This document shows, piece by piece, positions 1-9,340 of a stretch of DNA of 64,000 nucleotides. The notes under the pieces were generated by a model. It searched no databases, was not told the DNA's origin, and worked only from the letters and a program-made list of their open reading frames with translations. Source of the stretch: Pseudomonas wenzhouensis. Its GTDB lineage: Bacteria > Pseudomonadota > Gammaproteobacteria > Pseudomonadales > Pseudomonadaceae. The translations under genes were made by a program, and so were the position numbers. The DNA is taken from NCBI RefSeq assembly GCF_021029445.1, contig NZ_CP072610.1, positions 2,976,001 through 3,040,000 on the forward strand. The letters are read 5' to 3'. The first letter of the stretch is position 1. Each line of letters starts with the position of its first letter.

Positions 1-22
1 ACGTGCAGCGTGTCGCCTGGAT

Positions 23-1039
23 TCAAACCGCCACCAACCTGACACTGCCGCCTTCGCCCACGCCGAGCACTTCGGCGGCTTCGACGCTGAGGGTCACGGG
101 CTTGCCCGGCACCCAGTCGAGATCGGCGACGATGGCGCGAAAATCCTGCAGTTGGCCGTTGCTGACCAGATACTGACGACCACCGGCTTCGGCCTCGCCG
201 ATTCTCACCGGCACCAGACGGCTCTGCGCGATGCTGCGGATACCCGAAGTACGCGCATGCAGGGTCGGGCCACCGTCGAAGATGTCGATGTAGTGATCGG
301 TCTCGAAGCCTTCGCGCATGAGGATGTCGAAGGTGATCTGCGCACGCGGGTGCACCTGGCCCATGGCCTCCTGCGCCTCGTCCGAGAGCAGCGGCACATA
401 GATCGGATAATGCGGCATCAACTCGGCGAGGAAGGTGCGACTCTTCAGCCCACACAGACGCTCGGCCTCGGCATAGTTCATGTCGAAGAAATTGCGCCCC
501 ACCGCATCCCAGAACGGCGAATCACCGTTCTCGTCGCTATGGCCGACGATTTCCACCACCACGGCATCGGCGAAACGCTCAGGATGACTGGCCATGAACA
601 GCAGACGACCGCGCGAGTTGAGTTCGGCGAACACGGTCGAGACCAGCGGTCGCTCGACATAGAAACTGGTGAGCAGGCTGTTGCCGGTGAGGTCATGACA
701 CAGCGACAAGACGTGAATCTTGTTATGGATCTTCAGCTCGCGCGAATGATGCACGAAGGTTTCGTTGCGAAAGCTGTAGAACGGCTCGGAATAACCAGCC
801 GAGGCGACGATGCCGGAGCAACCGACGAGCCGCCCGCTGGTCGTGTCCTCGAGGACGAAGAAGTAGGTTTCCTCACCATTGAAGCTGACTTCGGCAGAGA
901 AAGACGACTCCGATGCGACGATCTTGTCACCCAGGCGCTCCGCGTCATCGGGCAGCGAAGTGACGCCGACCGGGCTGTCAGCAGCCAGACGCTGCACATG
1001 AGCCAGGTCTGCCATTTGCGCGGGGCGCATCACCAGCAT
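23..1039 (-). CDS. aruF: Arginine N-succinyltransferase, alpha subunit
   Basis: First enzyme of the arginine succinyltransferase (AST) pathway: it transfers succinyl from succinyl-CoA to arginine (and ornithine) in the cytoplasm. The 338-residue product begins MLVMRPAQ and shows conserved family stretches such as SFYVERPLVSTV and GGPTLHARTSGIRS. The start is the ATG at 1039, which follows an AAGGAG ribosome binding site; upstream in-frame codons lie in a REP-like spacer and were discarded. It lies 164 bases downstream of aruC on the same strand. In Pseudomonas the enzyme is a heteromer of AruF and AruG, so aruG should lie just beyond the left edge of the window (inference). Full length for the family. 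Confidence 0.96.
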   Translation of the reverse strand: MLVMRPAQMADLAHVQRLAADSPVGVTSLPDDAERLGDKIVASESSFSAEVSFNGEETYFFVLEDTTSGRLVGCSGIVASAGYSEPFYSFRNETFVHHSRELKIHNKIHVLSLCHDLTGNSLLTSFYVERPLVSTVFAELNSRGRLLFMASHPERFADAVVVEIVGHSDENGDSPFWDAVGRNFFDMNYAEAERLCGLKSRTFLAELMPHYPIYVPLLSDEAQEAMGQVHPRAQITFDILMREGFETDHYIDIFDGGPTLHARTSGIRSIAQSRLVPVRIGEAEAGGRQYLVSNGQLQDFRAIVADLDWVPGKPVTLSVEAAEVLGVGEGGSVRLVAV

Positions 1040-1065
1040 GGGGTCACTCCTTCTAAACAGGGTAT

Positions 1066-1192
1066 TCGTAGCCCGGGTCGGGCAAACAACCATGGGAGGC
1101 GCTTTCGGCTCGGGCATCCTGCTTCGCTCTATCGCCTGCCTCCATGCAGTCGCAGCGACGATCGTCGCGGCTAAAGCCCCTCCCACAATAAG
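1066..1192. repeat. REP-like palindromic spacer between aruC and aruF
   Basis: The spacer holds a GTAGCCCGG start, two GGAGG/CCTCC arms and a GCGACGATCGTCGC palindrome next to GGCTAAAGCCCCTCCCAC, a layout typical of Pseudomonas intergenic palindromes. It sits inside the aru transcription unit and could stabilise or weaken the mRNA at this point (inference). Confidence 0.6.
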
Positions 1193-1203
1193 TCAGCAAG
1201 GCC

Positions 1204-2511
<1,308 letters not shown>

Positions 2512-2523
2512 TCAGGGCCGGCA

Positions 2524-2560
2524 TTGTCGCCATGCGACAACTTCTTACAGCGCCACCCCA
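2524..2560 (-). promoter_or_regulatory. Candidate ArgR operator upstream of aruC
   Basis: Read on the minus strand, there are two direct half-sites with a 21-base period. The second is a perfect TGTCGC-N8-AA (2539 to 2524). The first is TGGGGT-N8-AA (2560 to 2545). This is the half-site pattern I recall for P. aeruginosa ArgR. The join between half-sites, TGTAAnnAGTTGTCGCAT, is the same as in the aotJ operator at 7094-7130. A further isolated TGTCGC-N8-AA match starts at 2590. Confidence 0.7.
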
Positions 2561-2694
2561 GGATTTCCACGGGTTTTCGTCGAAGCGACAGAAAGCGTCG
2601 GAAAGGCGCAGTTTAATCGCAGATCACCACCTGGAGCACGCCGTAGGAAAAAATCTCCGCAGGCTGACCGGTCGGTATCGAAAAACCTGCTCGC

Positions 2695-2752
2695 GTAGCC
2701 CGGAGGAAATCCGGAGCCGGCACCAGATCGCCCCGGATTTCATCCGGGCTAC
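2695..2752. repeat. Paired REP palindrome (GTAGCCCGGA family)
   Basis: Two inverted copies of the motif, GTAGCCCGGAGGAAATCCGG and, reversed, CCGGATTTCATCCGGGCTAC, separated by a short loop. It lies between argR and the aruC operator. The same family recurs at 21798, 39482 and 52273. Confidence 0.75.
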
Positions 2753-2774
2753 CGCAGCATGGAAGCGAGCTGGA

Positions 2775-3755
2775 TCAACCGCGCTCGACGGGCGTCGAGG
2801 TCAGCTCGAACGGGCTGTTGCTGCGGCGCTGGTTGCGGTCGTCACGCGGCGTGGCGCCAAAGAAGTTGCGGTAGGCACTGGAGAAATGCGGCCCCGAGGA
2901 GAAGCCGCAGGAGAGGCCGATCTGGATGATCGACTTGCTGGTCTGCATCAAGAGCTGGCGTGCCTTGTTCAGGCGCAGCTCCAGGTAATACTGACTGGGC
3001 ACACGATTGAGGTACTGCTTGAAGATGCGCTCCAGTTGCCGACGCGACACGCAGACATGCTGGGCGATTTCGTCGGTGGTCAGCGGCTCCTCGATGTTGG
3101 CTTCCATCAGCAGCACCGCCTGGGTCAGCTTGGGGTGGCTGGAGCCGAGGCGATTTTGCAGCGGAATACGCTGGCGCTCACCGCCCTCGCGAATACGCTC
3201 GACCACCAGTTCCTCGCTCACCGCGCCGGCCAGTTCGGCGCCGTGATCACGCGCCAGCACCGCCAATAGCAAGTCGAGCACGGCCATGCCGCCGCAGGCG
3301 GTCAGGCGATCACGATCCCAGTCGAACAGATGGCTGGTGGCGATGACCTTGGGGAAGCGCTCGGAAAAATCATCCTGCCAGCGCCAGTGCACCGCCGCGC
3401 GGTAACCATCGAGCAGACCGAGCTGCGCCAGCGGATAGACCCCGGCTGACAGCCCGCCAATCACACAGCCGCTGCGCACCTGCTGCTTGAGTGCAGCGGC
3501 CAGCCCAGCAGACACCTGCGCCGGCGGCGCATCGGCCAGCAGGAACAGCTTGTCCAGGCCGTCCATATGCCCGGCCCAGGGCTCGCCCGGCAGACGCCAG
3601 TCACCGGCCGCCAGCGGCTCGGCCTGAAGAAACACCAGTTCGTACACCACTTCGGGGTGTACGCGCTGAGCGACACGCAGCGCTTCCTCCGCCAGGGACA
3701 GGGTCAGGGCTTTGGTGCCAGGCCAATACAAAAAGCCGATTCGATGGGGGGTCAT
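2775..3755 (-). CDS. argR: Arginine-responsive AraC/XylS-family regulator
   Basis: Transcriptional regulator of arginine metabolism. Pseudomonas ArgR is an AraC/XylS protein unrelated to E. coli ArgR; it activates aot and aru and represses arginine biosynthesis. The product is 326 residues. Residues about 5-185 form a DJ-1/PfpI-like amidotransferase-type domain, which serves as a ligand-sensing fold in this family. Residues about 215-310 are the double helix-turn-helix, visible in TTDEIAQHVCVSRRQLERIF and IIQIGLSCGFSSGPHFSSAY. It is the distal gene of the aotJQMP-argR unit, 55 bases after aotP, as in P. aeruginosa. The candidate ArgR sites before aotJ and aruC suggest autoregulation and direct control of both units. 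Confidence 0.95.
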   Translation of the reverse strand: MTPHRIGFLYWPGTKALTLSLAEEALRVAQRVHPEVVYELVFLQAEPLAAGDWRLPGEPWAGHMDGLDKLFLLADAPPAQVSAGLAAALKQQVRSGCVIGGLSAGVYPLAQLGLLDGYRAAVHWRWQDDFSERFPKVIATSHLFDWDRDRLTACGGMAVLDLLLAVLARDHGAELAGAVSEELVVERIREGGERQRIPLQNRLGSSHPKLTQAVLLMEANIEEPLTTDEIAQHVCVSRRQLERIFKQYLNRVPSQYYLELRLNKARQLLMQTSKSIIQIGLSCGFSSGPHFSSAYRNFFGATPRDDRNQRRSNSPFELTSTPVERG

Positions 3756-3810
3756 TAGCGTCTATTCAATAGGTTCAACGCACCAGTTAAGTGCGCAGTC
3801 TAGCTTCTTA

Positions 3811-4575
3811 TTATTTGAGACTGCCGGAAAGAAACTGCTTGAGCCGCTCGGATTGCGGATTGGCCAGCACTTCCCTCGGGCAACCGCGTTCTTCCACCAG
3901 CCCTTTGTGCAGGAACACCAACTGGTTCGACACCTCGCGGGCAAAACCCATTTCGTGGGTCACCACCACCATGGTGCGGCCTTCACCGGCCAGGTCCTGC
4001 ATCACTTTGAGCACTTCGCCGACCAGCTCCGGGTCGAGCGCCGAAGTCGGCTCATCGAACAGCATCACTTCCGGCTCCATCGCCAGGGCACGGGCGATGG
4101 CCACGCGCTGCTGCTCGCCGCCGCTCATGTGCGCCGGGTAGGCGTCCTTGCGGTGCGCCACGCCGACCTTGGCCAGGTAGTGCTCGGCCTTGTCACGGAC
4201 TTCGGCCTTGTTCATGCCCAGCACATGCACCGGCGCTTCCATGACGTTCTCCAGGGCGCTCATGTGCGACCACAGGTTGAAGTGCTGGAACACCATGGCC
4301 AGGCGCGAGCGCATGCGTTGCAACTGCCTGGCATCGGCGGCGCGCAAGGAACCATCCTTGGCCGGCACCAGCTTCAGTTCTTCGTTGTTGAGCAGGATCT
4401 TGCCGGCATGCGGCTGTTCCAGCAGGTTCAGGCAGCGCAGGAAGGTACTTTTGCCCGAGCCACTGGAGCCGATGATGCTGATCACGTCGCCGGCCTTGGC
4501 CGCCATCGACACACCCTTGATCACCTCATGGCTGCCGTAGCGCTTGTGCAGGTCCTGAACTTCGAGTTTGTACAT
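3811..4575 (-). CDS. aotP: Arginine/ornithine ABC transporter, ATP-binding subunit
   Basis: ATPase that powers the arginine/ornithine importer at the inner face of the cytoplasmic membrane. The product is 254 residues: Walker [10 protein letters not shown] (36-44), Q-loop VFQHFNLW, ABC signature [15 protein letters not shown], Walker B VMLFDEP and switch His in VVTHEMGF. The start MYKLEVQDL at 4575 matches the family N-terminus. An in-frame ATG at 4599 would add eight residues and abut the aotM stop, so it cannot be excluded. It follows aotM directly; P. aeruginosa carries aotO between the two, and that gene is absent here. Confidence 0.95.
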   Translation of the reverse strand: MYKLEVQDLHKRYGSHEVIKGVSMAAKAGDVISIIGSSGSGKSTFLRCLNLLEQPHAGKILLNNEELKLVPAKDGSLRAADARQLQRMRSRLAMVFQHFNLWSHMSALENVMEAPVHVLGMNKAEVRDKAEHYLAKVGVAHRKDAYPAHMSGGEQQRVAIARALAMEPEVMLFDEPTSALDPELVGEVLKVMQDLAGEGRTMVVVTHEMGFAREVSNQLVFLHKGLVEERGCPREVLANPQSERLKQFLSGSLK

Positions 4576-4603
4576 GTTCGGGTTCTCTTCAATCGTCATG
4601 GCA

Positions 4604-5302
4604 TCAGGCCTTGCGTGGTGCCAGATAAGCCAGCCAGCGGCGTTCGGCCAGTTTGAACAGGCGCACCAGGATGAAGGTGAGTACCAGGTAGAACAGGCCG
4701 GCAGTGACGTAGGCCTCGAACGGCAGGTAGTACTGCGAGCTGACAGTCTTGGCCGCGCCGGTGATGTCGATCAGGGTCACCACCGAGGCCAGGCTGGTGG
4801 TGTGCAGCATCATGATCACCTCATTGCTGTACTGCGGCAGCGCACGGCGCAACGCCGACGGCAGCAGAATGCGCCGATACAGCTTGCTGCGCGACATGCC
4901 CATGGCCTTGGCCGCCTCGATCTCGCCGGGCGGTGTGGCCTTGAGGCTGCCCGCGAGGATTTCCGCAGTGTAGGCACTGGTGTTGATGGCAAAGGCCAGG
5001 CAGGCGCAGAAGGTGGCGCTGGACAGGTAAGGCCACAGGAAACTCTCGCGCACGGCCTCGAACTGGGCCAGGCCGTAGTACAGCAGGTACAGCTGCACCA
5101 GCATCGGCGTGCCACGGATCACGTAGGTGTAGAGCCAGGCCGGGAAGTTGATCAGCTTTTGCCTGGACACGCGCATGATCGCCAGCGGCACCGCCAGCAG
5201 CAGGCCCACGGCCAGCGCGATGATCAGCAGCTTGAGGGTCACCAGCACGCCGCCGAAATACAGCGGCAAGCTGTCGAGTACCACGTTGTAATCGAAAAGC
5301 AT
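4604..5302 (-). CDS. aotM: Arginine/ornithine ABC transporter, permease
   Basis: Inner-membrane permease of the HisM/ArtM type, paired with AotQ to form the translocation path. The product is 232 residues with about five hydrophobic segments. The cytoplasmic EAA loop that docks the ATPase is visible as EIEAAKAMGMSRSKLYRRILLP. The start is the ATG at 5302, five bases after GGGAG; a GTG two codons upstream sits on top of the ribosome binding site and was discarded. The coding region begins about 10 bases after aotQ, so translation is probably coupled. Confidence 0.93.
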   Translation of the reverse strand: MLFDYNVVLDSLPLYFGGVLVTLKLLIIALAVGLLLAVPLAIMRVSRQKLINFPAWLYTYVIRGTPMLVQLYLLYYGLAQFEAVRESFLWPYLSSATFCACLAFAINTSAYTAEILAGSLKATPPGEIEAAKAMGMSRSKLYRRILLPSALRRALPQYSNEVIMMLHTTSLASVVTLIDITGAAKTVSSQYYLPFEAYVTAGLFYLVLTFILVRLFKLAERRWLAYLAPRKA

Positions 5303-5312
5303 GGTCACTCCC

Positions 5313-6002
5313 TCAGAGTTCGGCGGCTTTCACGCCGACCGAATAGCGCCGTTCGAGATAGCGCAGCACCAGCAGCGAGACACTGGTGATCGCCAGGTAC
5401 ACCGCTGCCGCCAGGAGGATGTAGGTAAACGGCTCACGGGTGGCATCACCGGCGCTCTTGGCGCGGGCCATCATGTCCTGCAGGCCGACCAGGGAAATCA
5501 GCGCGGTGGCCTTGACCAGCACCAGCCAGTTGTTGGTGATGCCGGGAATCGCCAGGCGGATCATCTGCGGCACGAGGATGCGCAAGAACACCCGCAGCGG
5601 GCTCATGCCATAGGCCTGCCCCGCCTCGGCCTGCCCTTTCGGGATCGCCATGAAGGCGCCACGAAAGGTCTCCGATAGATAGGCGCCGTAAATGAAGCCC
5701 AAGGTGCCGACACCGGCCACGAACGGGTTGATGTCGATGTAGTCCTCATGCCCCAGTAACGGAGCGATGCGATTCACCAGATCCTGACCGCCAAAGAAAA
5801 TCAGCAGGATCAGCACCAGCTCGGGAATGCCACGAATCACCGTGGCATAGGTCTCACCCAGCAGCGCCAGCCATCTCACCGGCGACAGACGAAACGCCGC
5901 GCCAAGCAGGCCAAGCGCGACGGCGACCGCCATCGACAGCAACGCCAACTGCACGGTAAGCCAGGCACCGTCGAGAATGGTCGAGCCGTAGCCTTGAAGC
6001 AT
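5313..6002 (-). CDS. aotQ: Arginine/ornithine ABC transporter, permease
   Basis: Inner-membrane permease of the HisQ/ArtQ type. The product is 229 residues beginning MLQGYGSTILDGAWLT. The ATPase-docking loop is at KGQAEAGQAYGMSPLRVFLRILVP. The ATG at 6002 fits the family length and follows GAGAGG; an upstream ATG at 6044 would add 14 residues without family support. It is separated from aotJ by 163 bases holding a strong hairpin terminator (6110-6148), so its transcription probably depends on partial readthrough. Confidence 0.92.
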   Translation of the reverse strand: MLQGYGSTILDGAWLTVQLALLSMAVAVALGLLGAAFRLSPVRWLALLGETYATVIRGIPELVLILLIFFGGQDLVNRIAPLLGHEDYIDINPFVAGVGTLGFIYGAYLSETFRGAFMAIPKGQAEAGQAYGMSPLRVFLRILVPQMIRLAIPGITNNWLVLVKATALISLVGLQDMMARAKSAGDATREPFTYILLAAAVYLAITSVSLLVLRYLERRYSVGVKAAEL

Positions 6003-6109
6003 GCGCCAATACCTCTCAGGCACCAGAGTGGCGCCGTATCGCACAAAGAAAATGGATGTTGTCTGCCCGCCAGCTCAGGCGAGCAGCGGAGCCCTACGGA
6101 CTAACCAAG

Positions 6110-6148
6110 AAAAAAGTGGCACAACCTCGGCAAAGGTTAGTGCCACTT
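6110..6148 (-). terminator. Hairpin terminator between aotJ and aotQ
   Basis: On the minus strand the arms AAGTGGCAC and GTGCCACTT are extended by an inner AACCT/AGGTT pairing and end in a run of T residues at 6115-6110. It sits inside the operon directly after the binding-protein gene, which suggests an attenuator that makes AotJ more abundant than the membrane subunits. Confidence 0.85.
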
Positions 6149-6165
6149 CATCTGCCTCGGTGCGT

Positions 6166-6939
6166 TTACTCGCCGTAAACGTCGAAGTCGAAGTACTTGT
6201 CCTGCACTTCCTTGTACTTGCCGTTGGCGCGAATGGCCAGAATGGCCGCACTGATCTTGTCAGCCAGTGCCTTGTCGCCCTTGCGCACGGCGATGCCCTG
6301 GCCTTCGCCGAAATACTTCACGTCGGTGAAGTCCGGGCCGACGAAGGCAAAGCCCTTGCCGCCATCCGTCTTGAGGAAACCGTCATCGATGTTCACCGAG
6401 TCGGCCAGGGTGGCGTCCAGACGGCCGGACTGCATGTCCAGGAACACTTCGTTCTGCGAGCTGTAGCGCACGATTTCGGCGCCGGCCGGGGCGAAGATGT
6501 CGGTGGCGTAACGGTCATACACGGACGAGCGCTGCACGCCGATCTTCTTGCCTTTCAGGTCGACCAGCGGATCTTTCAGCTCGGTGCCGGCTTTCATCGC
6601 CAGCTTGGCTGGGGTGGCGTAGTACTTGCCGGTGAAGTCGACGGACTTCTTGCGGTCTTCGGTGATCGACATGGACGACAGCACGGCGTCGAACTTGCGC
6701 ACTTTCAGTGCCGGGATCAGACCGTCGAACTCCTGCTCGATCCACTTGCACTCGACCTTCATCTCTTCGCACAGGGCGTTGCCGATGTCGTAGTCGAAAC
6801 CGGCAATCTGGCCATCGGGCGTCTTGAATGCGAAGGGCGGGTATGCCGCCTCGATGCCAATGCGCAGCGGTTTTTCAGCCAGGGCCAGGGGCGACATCAG
6901 GGACAGCGCCAGGGCGCCGAGCAGTGCGATCTTCTTCAT
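6166..6939 (-). CDS. aotJ: Arginine/ornithine-binding periplasmic protein
   Basis: Periplasmic receptor that captures arginine or ornithine and delivers it to AotQM. The product is 257 residues. Residues 1-21 are a signal peptide ending LALA, followed by a mature start EKPLRIG. The family-3 solute-binding signature [14 protein letters not shown] is near residues 48-61, and [16 protein letters not shown] forms part of the ligand cleft. The ATG follows AAGGAG at good spacing. It is the first gene of the aot operon, under the candidate ArgR operator at 7094-7130, and is followed by its own hairpin. Confidence 0.95.
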   Translation of the reverse strand: MKKIALLGALALSLMSPLALAEKPLRIGIEAAYPPFAFKTPDGQIAGFDYDIGNALCEEMKVECKWIEQEFDGLIPALKVRKFDAVLSSMSITEDRKKSVDFTGKYYATPAKLAMKAGTELKDPLVDLKGKKIGVQRSSVYDRYATDIFAPAGAEIVRYSSQNEVFLDMQSGRLDATLADSVNIDDGFLKTDGGKGFAFVGPDFTDVKYFGEGQGIAVRKGDKALADKISAAILAIRANGKYKEVQDKYFDFDVYGE

Positions 6940-7457
6940 TCTTTGCTCCTTCGAATTGGGTATGGCATCGATGGCAGTGAGGGCCCGGGCCTTTTATGGA
7001 TTGTAGAAGGCGGTGCTGCGCCGTCGTGGTGGAGGGCGGCAAAGGGGCCTTGGCTGGGTGTGCGGCATTCTAGCGGCAGGCAATGAGGCGATATTTCCTC
7101 AATGCGACAACTAATTACAGAAGCACAGACTGCTCAGGGCGCGGATATTGACAGCCTGCAAAAGGAGTGATCAAGCACAAAAAGGTAAACGGATGTCTGC
7201 AGCAATACTCAGGCCATGAAACAGCAAAAGCCCGATTCATTGGCCTCAAAGCTTCTCGAGCATTCTATTGGGCGCTGAAATGGCCGCGCCGCAGCGCACC
7301 AACGTTCCCTAATCGCCCATTCGGCTGCGCGATGTTACCGCCGCAAGCGCCCTCCCCGGGTCATGCAACCGGCCGACACACTCGCGCCTGCACAACGCTC
7401 GAGCAAAATTTTTCGCGGCGAGGGCACCAGGCCTACAACCCCAGGCGACCGGTCACC
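6940..7457. other. Intergenic region upstream of aotJ
   Basis: This 518-base gap carries the aotJ promoter region and ArgR-like operator near 7094-7130. From about 7131 to 7457 I see no gene, repeat or clear terminator. A plus-strand open frame at 7167-7463 lacks family resemblance and was not accepted. Confidence 0.6.
7094..7130 (-). promoter_or_regulatory. Candidate ArgR operator upstream of aotJ
   Basis: On the minus strand the second half-site is a perfect TGTCGC-N8-AA (7109 to 7094), preceded 21 bases upstream by GTCTGT-N8-AA (7130 to 7115). The central TGTAAnnAGTTGTCGCAT is shared with the aruC operator. It lies 155-190 bases before the aotJ start codon, so a long leader or a distal activator site is implied. 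Confidence 0.72.
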
Positions 7458-9158
7458 TCATAACGCCGGCGTACGCGGCGGCACCAGACGCTTGTTGCCG
7501 GTGGATTCGTAGGCTGCCGCCAGTTGCAGCAACGCCGAATCGTCATAGGCACGGCCGGCGAAGGTCAGCCCGACTGGCATGCCGATATCGGCCATCACCC
7601 CCATCGGCACGGTGACGGTCGGCACACCCAGGTGACGAATCGCCAGGTTGCCGTTGGCCACCCACACGCCATTGCTCCAGGCAATATCGGCGGACGCCGG
7701 ATTGACGTCGGCATCGGCCGGGCCGACATCGGCCACGGTGGGGAACAACACCGCATCCAGGCCCAGCTGCGCCATCCAGTCCTCCAGGTCGATCTTGCGC
7801 GTGTACTCCAGACCGCGAAGGCCATCGGGTAACGTGGCGATCTGGTCCCACTGTTTGATACCGCGCTTGGCCATGTTGACGTATTCGTCCATCCCCGCCG
7901 CCAGATCGCCCTCGCGGTTCGGCAGCGTGCCCGGATCGTGGGGGAAGATCTGCGGGCCATCGACATCGGCCAGACGGTTGAGCTTGGGGTCGCCATTGGC
8001 GCGCAGAAAGTCGTCGAAGGCCCAGCCGCTCAGCTCCCACAGCTCGTCATGGAGGAACTCAGGGGTGACGATGCCGCGATTGAACACGGTCGGCGCTCCG
8101 GGTCGGTCGCCCTCGCAGTTCGACACCAGCGGGAAATCCACCTCCACCACCTCGGCGCCGGCCGCTTCCAGCGCCTCGCGCGCCGCCTCCCACAGGGCAA
8201 TCACCGTTGGCCGGGTATGAATGCGCTGGCCGGTCGGCCCGCCAATGCCCGGATTCTCGCTGGTGCCGGCCAGGCCATCCTTGTTGATGAACATCTTCGG
8301 CACGCCGAGGCGCTTGCCTTGCAGTGCGTCGGCCTTGGCGGCCAGCGCCAGGTAGGACGCAGGGCGCACCTCGGAAGCGCGCGGAATCGGCACCCAGGGC
8401 TGCATGCGCCAGAGGTCGCCACGCGTATCCGGATCATCGGCCACCACCACATCCAGCACTTCCAGAAGATCGGCCATGCTGCGGGCATAGGGCACCACCA
8501 CATCCATGGTCGGTGTCAGCGGCCAGTTGCCACGCACCGAGATCACCCCGCGCGACGGTGTGTAGGCGCACAGGCCGTTGTTCGAGGCCGGGCCGCGTCC
8601 GCTGGACCAGGTTTCCTCGGCCAGGCCGAAGGCACAGAAGCTGGCAGCGGTGGCGGTACCGGCGCCATTGGACGAGCCGGAAGCGAACGGCGCGGTCAGG
8701 TAATCGGCGTTATAGGGGCTTTCCGCACGGCCATAGACGCCGCGCTGCATGCCGCCATTGGCCATCGGCGGCATATTGGTCTTGCCCAGGCAGATGGCGC
8801 CAGCCGCGCGCAGGCGCTCGATGGTGAAGGCATCGCGCTGCGCCACCAGATCCTTGAATGCCGGGCTGCCCGAGGCAGCCGTCATGCCCTTGACCAGGTA
8901 GCTGTCCTTGGCGGTGTAAGGGATGCCATCGAGCGGACTCAGCGTCTCACCACGGGCGCGGCGCGCATCGGAGGCTTCGGCCTCTTTCAAGGCATCGGGG
9001 TTGCGCACCACCACCGCGTTGAGCCGGGTCGGCGTATCCGCGCCGTCATAGGCGTCAATACGCGCCAGGTAGGCCTTGACCAGCTCGACCACCGTGGTGC
9101 GGCCGGACTCCAGCGCGGCGCGCAGCTCGGCAATGGAAACTTCGGTTACCTCGATCAT
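7458..9158 (-). CDS. Amidase-signature family hydrolase
   Basis: Probable cytoplasmic amidase of the amidase signature (AS) family, which hydrolyses C-N bonds of carboxamides; the substrate cannot be told from sequence. The product is 566 residues. The Ser-cisSer-Lys triad is visible: Lys84 in YTAKDSYL, cis-Ser162 in FASGSSNGAG, and nucleophile Ser186 in ETWSSGRGPAS, with the family's 24-residue serine spacing. The flanking residues differ from the usual GGSSGGS and TDxGGSxR forms, which suggests a divergent subfamily. I placed the start at MIEVTEVS (9158); no strong ribosome binding site is visible, and an open frame continues upstream without similarity. It stands alone in orientation with aotJ downstream. 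Confidence 0.82.
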   Translation of the reverse strand: MIEVTEVSIAELRAALESGRTTVVELVKAYLARIDAYDGADTPTRLNAVVVRNPDALKEAEASDARRARGETLSPLDGIPYTAKDSYLVKGMTAASGSPAFKDLVAQRDAFTIERLRAAGAICLGKTNMPPMANGGMQRGVYGRAESPYNADYLTAPFASGSSNGAGTATAASFCAFGLAEETWSSGRGPASNNGLCAYTPSRGVISVRGNWPLTPTMDVVVPYARSMADLLEVLDVVVADDPDTRGDLWRMQPWVPIPRASEVRPASYLALAAKADALQGKRLGVPKMFINKDGLAGTSENPGIGGPTGQRIHTRPTVIALWEAAREALEAAGAEVVEVDFPLVSNCEGDRPGAPTVFNRGIVTPEFLHDELWELSGWAFDDFLRANGDPKLNRLADVDGPQIFPHDPGTLPNREGDLAAGMDEYVNMAKRGIKQWDQIATLPDGLRGLEYTRKIDLEDWMAQLGLDAVLFPTVADVGPADADVNPASADIAWSNGVWVANGNLAIRHLGVPTVTVPMGVMADIGMPVGLTFAGRAYDDSALLQLAAAYESTGNKRLVPPRTPAL

Positions 9159-9340
9159 GGTGTCATCACTCGCAGAAAGCGGGCCTGCCTGAAGCGGCCC
9201 GGATACGAAAACACTACTCGCGCGCAGACAGCGCCGCGCAGCCATGGCGACGATGATACATGCCGCCACGACTTCACAGCAGCCAACGACGATGGCCAGT
9301 CAGCGCACGCGCCTATACAGTCGCGGCACGGCATACAGGA

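Noticed and set aside
7167..7463. Possible small plus-strand gene between aotJ and the amidase
   Set aside because: No ribosome binding site of note, no similarity and an irregular composition; treated as noncoding.
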